64,000 bases of DNA, taken from assembly GCA_038030265.1 (NCBI GenBank), contig CM075941.1, forward strand, positions 58,381,952-58,445,951, in the 5' to 3' direction. Each line of letters opens with the position of its first letter. Position 1 is the first letter of the stretch. Position numbers and translations under genes: made by a program. Shown here in pieces: positions 1 to 10,054 of this stretch. The stretch is from Corythucha ciliata. Taxonomy: Eukaryota; Arthropoda; Insecta; Hemiptera; Tingidae. The notes below the pieces were generated by a model, which searched no databases, was not told the DNA's origin, and was given only the letters and a program-made list of their open reading frames with translations.

Positions 1-2640
1 CCCTGAGAATGGCATTCTTTTCACTGTTTCACTCAGTCCGTTGAGTCTGACTATTGCATCGATACGGTTCGATTGAGCGTGAAAAACGGAATAGTTGTCT
101 CAAAAAGTGACAATTTAGCTGCAGAATCTTCAGAAGCAATCAGTATAATACATCAAAAATAGTGTTTTGACGTTTTAAACATTCCTCAATTTAATGAGAA
201 GTGTAGTGGGCCCAGTGAAAGAAGAACGTATCCGTGACTAAACCGCACCATTAAAGGCAAAACGTCTAAATTGAAGCTCAACTGTTTTGTAGGTCAGGTG
301 GCTATAATGTGTGGGCGACGGTGATGAATAGGAATAGGAATCAAAAAACATTTCTCTTTCAATCACTATGAATTCTCTTCAAACTTCTCTCATTCGTCAA
401 TTTCGAACAAACTCGGGAATGGAAAAAGTTGAAGAAAAAAAAATGTACTCCTCATAAATATAACTCGGTCTCTTCTAGTCTGGAGGAAAAATTCTGGATG
501 AGGGCTGCATTCCTTCGTTTACCGCCCCTACCCACCCACCCTCACCATCATCAACACCACTTCAGGGCTGTACTTTACTCACCACCACTACATCATCGGA
601 AAACGACATGGAAACTCCTCATAACCTGAATTTTGAAATGGATCCTTGGTAGTGGTGTTGTGGGAGGGCGGGGTATGCACGCAAAGAGAGCACGAAAGTG
701 AGTTTAGAGTGGCGGTATGAAGGGTGGTGTGGGGGGTAAGAACATCCAAGATTAATCATATGCCTCTTTCGTCCCTTTAATAAGAAGGCCCTCATGGGGA
801 GGGGTGGTATCCTCTCACCCCCCCCCCATACCATTCCTTCTTGTTTTGAAAGGCAGAGGAAATGAAATGATCATGCATCATAGTTTCTTCTTTCGCCCGC
901 TCATCTCGAATCCTTTCCTTCCCCATGTGTGCAATATGTCAGAACCTCTGCAATTAGTTTTGAAAAATCCTTCTCGATGCTTAGAAACATCTGGATCTGC
1001 TCTACTACAGAAGCAGACAAGGATGTCATCTTCAACGAAAACGGTCCTCGCCCTGTCCTAATACTTAGAACTCAAATCAGTAGCTATTAAGGTATTAAAA
1101 AATAATAGTGCAGTAGTATCTCTGCCCTCAAAATTTTGGTACCGACGGAACAACTTTTAAACCTTCCAAATTTATTTATAATCGACGGTACAAAGAAAAA
1201 TAGGTCTACAAACGAGCTGACAAGAGTTCCTTCTAATTAAGAGAGTTGAGAAAACGGTGTAGAAAGGAGAGAAACGAAATGACGTTTACCGAAAAAAAAA
1301 AAAAAAACTCCGAACTTGATGAAGAACAAGACGAGGAGTGGCAATGACGAGGTGCTATGGTAAAAAAGACGGGGAAAGCCTCACTTTGATCAAAGTAGGA
1401 CTATAATAGTTAACAAGTCGCGCGGCAAGTGAGAAACACAAAGGATGCGGCGCGGAGATTCTCTTAAAAAAAAAAAAAAAAACTTAAAATGGCCCTGTAT
1501 AGGATGGGACGTAATATAAATGTGTGACGTAGCTCTCACCTCTATTTCTTCCCTCACCACTACCCAACTACCTGTGCTATACAAAATGGAAATCTTGGTT
1601 TGAATTTTCGAGACGGGACCAAAATTTCAAGTGTCGTCACCCGGGCCCATTAACTTTAACAACACTCTCCCGCCGTTCTTATCAGACGTCTACAAAAACC
1701 TTTTATTTTTTGGGGATTAAACAAAGAGTGAATATCATGAAAATACCATAAAATTATAAAAGTAACGGAAATTAAATGTAAATATATATGCATTAGCCTT
1801 TGAATTTTTATTTTTAATGATAAAAATTCAATTCCATAGGGCGTGATAAGTAACGAAAACACTTTTTTTATGTTTTTGTTTTTTTTTTTCTTCTTCTAAA
1901 TGGCGAGTGATTATTTCCTTTCTCACCCCTCAAGAATTGTGATGTCTACAAATGATAGCCCCCATCAACCCAACTTTTTTTTTTTCTTCACCTTCGCACG
2001 AAATAACGAGCAACTGCGGAAAAAAATATAAATATATATGTGCGCTCGGAGAAAATAACCGCCGAGCATCATGCAGGTCTATAAATCTTAACGATTTTTT
2101 TTTTTTTTTTTTCAACGTAGCTCTCATAAATCTGAATTACAAAGATGAGCAAGGCACTGACATGGGCTTGTTTTGAAATGACCGGATATACAGGGAAGTG
2201 GATTTATTTGTTAAAATGAAGTTATGGGGAGGGGTGAAAAGGAATAGGGGGGGGGGTGTAGTGCACCAGCGATAATTGCACAATTTCTAACGAATGTGTT
2301 GCAGATTTTTGAAAATAAAAATAAACACTAATAATAATAATAATACTCGTTGATTTGGTATGTGACGAATAATTGTTGCCATGTAATTGAGATCCTGCAG
2401 ATAAATGGTCAAATTCGGCTTCTCCCTAAAATTTACCTTTACCTTTGGTGAAAATCACAAAATTTCAAAATTGAACGATCCCACGGATCATTGTGGCGGT
2501 GGGGGGTGAGGGTTGGCACGGTATAATGAAAGGATTTTAGCTCAGAAGACGCGGGTTTTATTGCTTATATGCAGCTGCAGCGCTTCCTTATAGGACCGGT
2601 TTTCTCACCCTCTCTCCTATAGCCAACGACAAGAAATTTC
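1..2640. other. Unique sequence, probably unc5 intron; no gene seen
   Basis: There is no convincing coding region. Short open frames here are broken by homopolymers and look like nothing known. The stretch holds many A/T runs (for example about 1290-1306 and 1467-1482), short C or G runs, and an AAT microsatellite near 2328-2343. It lacks the 30-bp arrays that fill neighbouring blocks. It would be intron downstream of the UNC-5 exon if that transcription unit extends to the window edge, which is inference. Confidence 0.5.
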
Positions 2641-2765
2641 ATTTCTGAAGAACGCAAGCCCGCGAAATTGGTTTCTAAATGTTTTGGATCCACGAAATTG
2701 TTGAGTTTGAAGGGCCTAAATATCCCTTCACGAACTCCTTCACGAATGGATCCTTTTATAAAGAG
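2640..2765 (+). repeat. Family C 30-bp repeat, short degenerate block
   Basis: Two or three diverged units with the CCCGCGAAATTGGTTT and CCACGAAATTGTTGAGTTT pattern lie just left of a family A array. Family C also lies right of the same array (6466-6690), so the A element may have inserted into an older C element. Confidence 0.5.
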
Positions 2766-2844
2766 AGAAAGAGAGTGAGTGAGCTCATTTACTGTCTATA
2801 ATTGCGAAAGAGCGCTAGTTATGCGATTTGTTGACGCAGCTTCC

Positions 2845-3089
2845 TGCCAAAATTTAGCAGAAAACAGTGATTCGCGGTTCACGGAGGACCTTCAACGGAT
2901 AAAATTGAACTAATGCGCTGTTCTAAGGGCAAGTCCACGTCCAAAATTGAGGGGAAAAAACATCAATTCACCGTTAAAATGGTGAAAAAGCGTTAATACG
3001 AGGCTAAAATTCAAAATAAAATCGCTCATTTGTACAAACTTCCACTAAAATTGTAGAAAAAACACTCATGTGGTCCATTGTATCTAGAA
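2845..3089 (+). repeat. Family A 30-bp tandem repeat, left part
   Basis: Degenerate units of the form TAAAATTGAGAAAAAGCG spaced by short TTCACGG or TTCGCGG stretches. The array is cut at 3089 by the hAT element that follows and resumes at 4407 in the same orientation. Bases 3082-3089 (ATCTAGAA) are the left copy of the target duplication. Confidence 0.75.
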
Positions 3090-4398
3090 CAGGGCCGGCC
3101 AACCCTTTTTTTTTTTTTTGGTCGCGGGCCATAAACCTGATTGTAAGAACTCAGGCGGGCAACCCATCCTCACCGCCCCCCCCCCTCACAACACCTTGAG
3201 CACAACATCTTGATCTTTTATCAAAATGCCGTAACGCTCTGAATAAAACTCACACGTCAACAACATTATAGTTATAATGACAGTATAGTAGTGTTTTCCA
3301 TTTGCTCAAAAATGTGCCCTGGGGCTTTGGTGCAGTGCCGGCCTTGTACCCTGGCGAATCTTTCAGGACCCCCCCCCACCCTCAATGAAGTTGCCTTTAG
3401 GGCCCTCGAATTAGGGTTTTTTCCCTACGTCGTCACTTTGTCCACTTTAATAGGTGAATTAGCGATTTGTCTCCATTTTAGCAGCGAATTAGAAACTTTT
3501 CTTGCAATGAATTTGTGTTTTTCCTGATTTTAGCCGCTAATGAGCGATTTCCCATAATTTTATACCAGTGAATTACCGTTATTTTCCTAATTTTAGCCTC
3601 GAAGTTGCCTCCGGAAACCTTGACTTGCCATTTTTACTCAATTTTGATTTCTGTGAAATAGCAAAATGTTAACTATTTAACCTCCTAAATAGTCATTTAT
3701 CTTGATTTTAGTCGTGAATTAGCGTTTTAACTAATTTTAACCTTCTAGCGAGTCACGAATGCCAGTTTTTCCCAATTTTCGCCGCGAATTAACGCTTTTT
3801 CTTTAATTTTATCCTCAAATTGGCGATTTTTTTTCATTTATTCGTGGATTATAGCGATTTTGTTCACTTTCAGCTACGAAGTTACCTTCAGAAGCCGCGA
3901 ATTAGCGTTTTTTCCCCCACTTCAGCGCTTCTTCTCAACGTTAACAGTGAATTCGCGTAGCGATTTTTTCCACTTTAGCTGTAAATTCGTGATTTTAGCC
4001 GCTAAAGAGCGATTTTCCCCAATTTTTTCCGTGAATTAGAACTTTTTTTCCAATTTTTTCCGCGAATTCGCGGTTTTTCTCAGACTGAGCCACGAACTTC
4101 CGTACTGAATAAGCCGAGAATTTATGTTTTCGTAATTTTAGGCGCGAATTAGCACTCTTTTTTTTGCAAAACCATTGGTGAATTAGCGTGTTTCGTAATT
4201 TTAACCGCGAATTACTGTTATCTTTAATACTTTATCCGCGATTTTAGCGTTTCTCTCCATTTTAGCCGTGAATTAGCGTTTATTTTCTAGCTTTAGCCAC
4301 GAAGTTGCCTTCGGAAACCGTGAACGGCCTCCGAGCCATTGTGAAAGACTCAGAGGGGCCACTTCTTGGCCCGCGGGCCCTGGGTTTGGCCACGCCTG
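3090..4398. mobile_element. Non-autonomous hAT-like transposon carrying a family A array
   Basis: The left end reads CAGGGCCGGCCAACCC. The right end, read on the minus strand, is CAGGCGTGGCCAAACCC, an imperfect terminal inverted repeat of the type common in hAT elements. An identical 8-bp sequence ATCTAGAA flanks both ends (3082-3089 and 4399-4406), which is the duplication length made by hAT transposases. The 1309-bp interior encodes no transposase. After a subterminal segment it is filled from about 3390 to 4345 with family A repeats in minus orientation (TTTTAGCCGCGAATTAGCG). It therefore depended on a transposase from elsewhere. The perfect duplication shows insertion as one unit into the family A array around it. 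Confidence 0.88.
3390..4345 (-). repeat. Family A array inside the hAT element
   Basis: About 30 degenerate units in reverse orientation, with recurring TTTTAGCCGCGAATTAGCG. Near 3390, 3600, 3880 and 4305 a variant module GAAGTTGCCT(T/C) is inserted next to GCCGCGAATT. The same module marks family A arrays elsewhere in the window. Confidence 0.85.
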
Positions 4399-4406
4399 AT
4401 CTAGAA
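4399..4406. other. Right target-site duplication of the hAT element
   Basis: ATCTAGAA is identical to 3082-3089. It lies immediately outside the terminal CAGG/CCTG bases and defines both element boundaries to the base. Confidence 0.88.
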
Positions 4407-6465
4407 GGAACTTCGCGGCTTTTAAAAGTGCTTACGCGGATAAAAATTTAGAAATGTCACAAATGGCCTGTTCGTGGGACCAGCGAAGAGAAAAATCTTT
4501 ATTTAGACCCATTTTCACCAACAAAATTGATTTCGTTTAAAGTTGATCGTGACTAGTTGCCAAAAACGACCCATTTGAATTCTGATACAAGTGTAATCAC
4601 GATTAGTCGTTGATCGTGGTTAAACAAGACGGCCAAAAAGGGGTTTATAGTGACTCGGATTGGGAAAAAGTGCTAATTCGTAGATGAAGTGTAGGAAAAA
4701 ATTCACTAATTCACGAACTGAGACTAACGTCCATTGATATAAATTGATGAAAACGCTAATTCAAGGATAAAATACCAATTCGTGGCTTTAAAGGCAACTC
4801 TACGGCTAGGAAAAGCGCAAATTCACGGCACAAAATTGAAAAAAAAAAAAGAACAACAGTAAACAGCTAATTCACGGGTAAAAACGGGAGACAAATCACT
4901 ACTTCACGGCTAAAATTGAGTGAAACGTAAATTCGACGCTAAAATTGAGAGCAAGTGCTAACTCGCTCGCTAGGTTGAACAGAGAAAATCGTTAATTCAT
5001 ATAGCATACCTACCTAAAATTGAGAAAAACCGCTAATTAGCAGATAAAATAAGAGAGAGAGAGAGAGAGAGAGCACTAAATTGTCAATAAAATGTAAAGC
5101 AAAACGCTAACAAACGGATGAAGTTGAAAAAAATCACAAGTTCACGGCTAAAATTGTGAAAAAGCGCTAATTCATGACACAAATTAGAGAAAATTGCTGA
5201 TTCACGAGTAAAAATTAAGACAAATCACCCATTTGTGGCTAAAATGAAGAAAAAACATTAATTCACTGTTAAATTGGCAAAAACGTTAATTCACGATTAA
5301 TCGGGGCGGCTAAAACAGAGAAATACACTAGAGTTTATGGCTAAAATTTAGACAAATCTTTTGTAATTTCCGGCGATAAACTTGAGAACAATCAACATTT
5401 AATCGCTGTGACTGAAAAAAAGGTCAATTTGTGGTTTCTTGAGGCAACTTCCTCACTAAAATTTTACTACTCGCGGCTAATATTAAGAATAAGAGATCAT
5501 TTGCCTCCAAAATTCTCAAGCCAACCAGTTCGGCAGCTTCTTCAATTTCAGGCTGAAATTGAGTAGCTGATGCTCATATGTGCTAGTCTTGGGGCAAGTA
5601 CGTGGCCAGAAGTTTGAAAAAAGGCGTTAAAATTCATGGCTGAATTTGGGGGAAAGCGTCAATTCGAGGCAGACGATCGGATAATATGATAATTCGTGGA
5701 TACATTTGAGAAAAAACTGGTAATTCACACGTACAGAAAGGAGAAAAGGCTTAAATTCGGGGCTATGGTTGACAAAAATCACTCATTCGCGACTAAAACG
5801 AAAAAAAAAAAAAAAATCACGGATGAATTTCAGAAAAACTGCTGATTTCCCGGTCTAAACTAGGAAATAATTCGCGGCTAAAATGGAGAAAAAACGTTAA
5901 TTAACGGATCTATTTGGGAAAACCTATCGATATGCGTAGCTCATGAAACTGAGAAAAACCGCTAATTCCCGCGGCTAAATTATAAGTTAAACACTCATTT
6001 CCATCTAAACTATATTTTTAAAAACTCTAATTTGCGGTTCAAGTAGAGAAAATCCGCAAAAATTGAGATAAACTGCTCATTTGCAGTATTGAGAAAAAGC
6101 GCAATTCGCGGCTAAAGTCATTCTGAGCACAAATGGCTGCTGAAAGGCAGTCATTTCTGTGCTTAAAATGGAGAAAAACTCTAATTTTCGAATCAACGTG
6201 AAGAAATCCGCTAAATTCACGGCTAAAATTATAGAAGAAGCTCTAACCCCTGCCAAAAATTGAGGAAAAAGTCCTAATTCGCCGAGATAAATGAAAGTGA
6301 GATACAGCGCTTAAGCAAGGCTGAAATTGTTGGGGGGGGGGGGATGAAATGAGAAATGGTTTATCGATGCGATTTTCAGGCCGACAATTGAGTAAAATCG
6401 CTAATTTCGGGGAGGTGAATCCACAAAACGGTAAATGCCAGATCCAAGAACTGGGGGGGGGGGGG
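4407..6465 (+). repeat. Family A 30-bp tandem array, right part
   Basis: About 2 kb of degenerate units matching CTAATTCGCGGCTAAAATTG followed by AGAAAAAGCG. Spacing is mostly near 30 bp with indels. It continues the array cut at 3089. Variant modules with GGCAACT occur near 4793 and 5440. A GA dinucleotide microsatellite lies at 5052-5073, and G runs occur near 6330 and 6454. Confidence 0.85.
5052..5073. repeat. (GA)n microsatellite
   Basis: Eleven uninterrupted GA dinucleotides within the family A array. Confidence 0.9.
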
Positions 6466-6690
6466 GTTTGAAAGACCTAAACCCACAATTTTTTTTTTTT
6501 TAATGATTGAAACCACCAAAATTGTTAAGTTGAACTGTCTGAACCCAAAAAAAGGGACAACAAGATATCAGCCCGTTAAATTGGTCTTGAATTATGGAAC
6601 CCCATAATTCCCTATGGGGGAACTTGTAACTGGATAAAGTGGTTAAATCTGTACAATAAGCAGACAATCAAAATTAACAAGTTTTGCAAG
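6466..6690 (+). repeat. Family C-like remnants
   Basis: Degenerate units such as GAAAGACCTAAACCCACAA and GTTGAACTGTCTGAACCC flank the right side of the A array. They end near a G-rich tract at about 6704-6717. They are too diverged for a firm unit count. Confidence 0.4.
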
Positions 6691-8974
6691 ACGGTTTGGT
6701 GGAGGAGGGGGGGGGGGTGACCTGGCGGGGCGCCCCGAGGCTGAGCTTATAACAGTTCCTTTTGACACGGGAACAAGGGACTGGTACACGTTGAACTTGC
6801 CCAGAATAAATATTGCTCGAATGTTGTTTTTTTTGTCAATAGCCCCTCCCTTAAGAGAAAGACCTTAAGCCTTAAGGACTACGTTGGTTTGCATCATCCA
6901 CGCTTTAATTACAACCTTTAAATAAAAACTGGACACAATTATAAATCACTCCGAAAATACCGGAGATTTCGAATCATTTTTTCTCAACTTTCAACAATAC
7001 TCTCAGTCAACTATTTAAAACTATATTTTTTCGTTTAATCTCTACTGATAAAAGAACCACAAATCAAGTCTTTTTACCCTCCCCCTCACCATCTACCAAC
7101 TTTATTCGTGTGTTTGTAGTTGTAGTCGAGTCTTGATTCAAAGCAAACGTTTTCCTCTTCGTAATAAATGTAAGTAAGTTTGTCCGAACAAACAGTGTCT
7201 TATCAACGTGAGTAAGTTTAAGTTTCTAGTATTGTTTGCCAAGAGATGGCTTGGGGAATTTGTTGAAATGAAAAAGTGCTTCTATATGTTTTTTTTGTTG
7301 TCTTTTTCTACCTTTCTCGTTTTTCCATTTCGATTTTCATCGCTTTTAAGAGCCATTGAGAGAGATCAATAGTGTAAACACGGAGAAAAAAAAAAAAAAA
7401 AAAATTTTGCGATTACGCTTTAGGAGACGGGCGAAAACTCCTGTTTGATGCTATTGGAACAGTATAACACTGATTCAATATTGAATATGCAGTATGTAAT
7501 CGATGTGGAAGAATTTTAAACATTTATTTTAGCACGCCTGCAAAATCTCTCGCGTATACATCATCAGTGGGTCAATATTTTCTTAACGAAATCGCAATGG
7601 TTTTTTAATTACAAATTTATAAGCGAAGATGAGACCCTCAAACGTGGTCACACCCCCCTCCATCAGAGTCATATTCTCTTTCACCACACGCCCCCTCCCT
7701 TCATTCACACTCTTCTCCCGCCATATCCGGTTTTCTGCTAAACAGAGGGCCATTAGACAAGCAATGAGACAGCGTGCGGATTCAACTTCCTGGATTAGGT
7801 CTTGCCATTAGATAGCTTCATCATCATCCTCCGTATTTATCTTCTTGACCGTCCTGGACTTTCTGCATTATGTATGAGCTTCTCTGATTGCTTCCTTTCT
7901 CGAAACCGCTTTATTCACTAGGCTCTCCAGCATTTTTTTTTTTATATACTCTCACTCGTTTTTAAGCCCTCCATGCTAAAATTATTTCTTCTGAAAGAAA
8001 ATACGGCGGGAAAAAGGGAAAAAAGCGAGGAAGGTATGAATAGGGGTTTGTTCGAGCGTAATCATAATCAGAGGTCCTTTCTTCATTTGAATTTACTGAG
8101 GAAACCCTTTTTTTCGAAGACAGTTATTTTGAGGACTCAAATCACGATGAGAGAGAGTAAAAACTTATGTGAAATGGTGTGGGGCGAGGACGCGATAGTT
8201 ATAACCTCAGTTAATTTTTAACCGCGATTAACAGTTTTTTAGCTAACTATATTGCTTGAATATTTTTATTGCATCTCCCATGAATTTTGTTGTAACCATC
8301 CCCCTCACCTCCTCCATCACTTTCTCCGACTCTATTGTATCGTCCAACCTGTTTGGTGCTATTCAAACCCCATACATCAATGCCAATCATAACGGTTGGA
8401 AGCCACAAAATGAACGGGGCGAGGGACAACTGACAGTCAACCTCTGTCTCTGACCTGCCGTTTAACAAGCAAAACCTTTGATGCGTAAGAGTCTCCCTTC
8501 CTTTTTGTTTCCATCAGTGCATTATTCACGCATGTGGATGCTGTCCAATTACGCCTAAGTGAATCAAAAAGGATTTCTCTCTCCCCCTCTCACTCTCTCG
8601 TCGTGAGCACTGTACCACCAGAGTTTTTCGTCACGGGGAATAATCCAAAATATCTAAACGGATTTAGACGAGAGGTTTTTTTTTCTCGAATTTGTCGTGA
8701 CATTCCGGCTTTAACACCACTTTTCCAGACATTCTGCGAATATTCCGGCAAAACATATTACAGGACGCCAGAGTTTGACTCCAGAGTCAAACGACGAAGC
8801 GCTCATAGAACCCCCCCCCCCCCACAACATAACACCAATGAGTGGTTAGGCCAGTACAGACTGCATCATATTTGTGGAAAGACCTGGGATGGTGGGGTAC
8901 GATTGACTCGTAAGTCCCAAGCTTTTGTAGATCCTCACAGACAGAAGATCTTGCTTGGTGTGCTTATAGACTGT
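6691..8974. other. Unique sequence, no gene supported
   Basis: AT-rich with homopolymers (A run 7386-7404, C run about 8811-8822) and pyrimidine-rich stretches. The longest open frame (8534-8980, plus) has no recognisable domain and crosses the C run, so I do not call it. Probably intronic. Confidence 0.45.
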
Positions 8975-9425
8975 TCTTGAAGCAAATCCGCGGCTGAAAA
9001 TTGAAAAAAAAAAAACTCGGCAATATTAATCATTAAAACTGTGAAAAGGCGCTAAAATTCGTGGTTAAAATTGTCAAAATATGCTCATTCTCAGACTCTC
9101 GGTGCAACTTCCACACCAAAATTGAGAAACAATGGCTAATTCGCAGTTCTTCATGGCCTTTCATGATCACGACCGATACGAAAACGTTATTGTACTCCAC
9201 TTAAGGCAAGTCAACGGCTAAACGTTCTAGAAAATGCGTAAATTCACGGCCAATATTGAGAAAAAGACCCAATTCTGTTGCCAAAGCTGACAGAACTGAT
9301 TCAAATTTTCAAAAAAACCGACAATTCACGGTCACTGGAGGCAACTATTATTCCGTATTAGATAAAATTAAGGAATTGCTCTAGTTTGCGGCTGGTATTA
9401 AGAAAAACGAAAATATGTGGTCAAA
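8975..9425 (+). repeat. Family A array, left of the Ty3-like element
   Basis: Degenerate units, including GGCTGAAAATTGA and the GGTGCAACTTCCACACC variant module near 9099. The array ends at about 9425, where protease-like coding sequence starts, and resumes near 12894. The retroelement therefore sits inside it. Confidence 0.75.
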
Positions 9426-9632
9426 ACTGATACGCCATACGTCGTATACTCTAGCCTTTCTGACTCAACCAACCACCTGGACTCTCTGGGCATCAATTCG
9501 GTTGTTGACGTTTACGGATCTGACGAAAAATACTTCGCAGATGTACTGATTGACGGAAAGCGACAAACTTTCGGCGCAGGGTTGACGTTACTCCCTGAAA
9601 AAGAATTCTATCGTCTCGGCCTTCGAGAGTGA
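9426..9632 (+). pseudogene. Retroelement protease segment, degenerate
   Basis: The translation ends in a retropepsin-like segment, GAGLTLLPEKEFYRLGL, typical of the region just after the catalytic Asp-Ser/Thr-Gly triad in gypsy proteases. Here the expected Asp-containing motif is not present before GAG (the frame reads RQTFGAG), so the protease appears inactive. An apparent Met start at 9417 lies in the flanking repeat and is an artefact of the junction. The frame ends at 9632 and the next pol segment continues in another frame, which indicates a frameshift. Confidence 0.6.
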
Positions 9633-9859
9633 AATTCCGCACCTACACCGCGGAAATATTCAGCCCACTGGGAAAAATTGATGTTACAGTGACATACAAT
9701 AACATTGAATCCAAAGAGGAGCTATACGTAGTCTCATCACAATTTTCCCCTTTAATGGGCAGGACGTGGATTCGCCACTTAAAAATCAATTTGGCCGACA
9801 TTGATCACAAAATTCATCCTTCACGGATTACACCTCTAAACACAGTCGATCCAGTATAA
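9629..9859 (+). pseudogene. Retroelement pol segment between protease and RT
   Basis: The segment includes LMGRTWIRHLKINL, resembling the conserved end of gypsy proteases (usually a GRDWL-like motif) before the RT. It is in the same frame as the long pol frame and is separated from it by one TAA at 9857-9859. The frame after the stop stays open through 9860-10054, with plausible RT N-terminal sequence. The break is thus a single nonsense codon plus the upstream frameshift near 9629. Confidence 0.6.
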
Positions 9860-10054
9860 GACATTATCGAAAAATTTCAGAACATTTTCCAACCAACCGT
9901 CGGATGCGTTCCCAAGTTTACATGCTCGCTCAATCTCTGTGAAAACGCCAAACCCGTCTTCATCAGGGAAAGAGAAGTCCCCCATGTCTTACGTGCTGCT
10001 GTCGAAATAGAGCTGGACGAACTCGAGCGAGACAACATTATTACAAAAGTCGAA

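Noticed and set aside
61..90. GGTTCGATT resembling a tRNA B box
   Set aside because: No A box at suitable distance and no cloverleaf.
2845..6465. Regular 30-bp repeats resembling a CRISPR array
   Set aside because: Units are contiguous and degenerate with no unique spacers, and the window is plainly eukaryotic.
8534..8980. 148-residue open frame on the plus strand
   Set aside because: It shows no recognisable domain, crosses a C homopolymer (prolines) and ends in a family A array. Length alone is not convincing in this composition.
9417..9425. Met start codon of a protease-like frame
   Set aside because: The ATG lies in flanking family A repeat, not in the retroelement.
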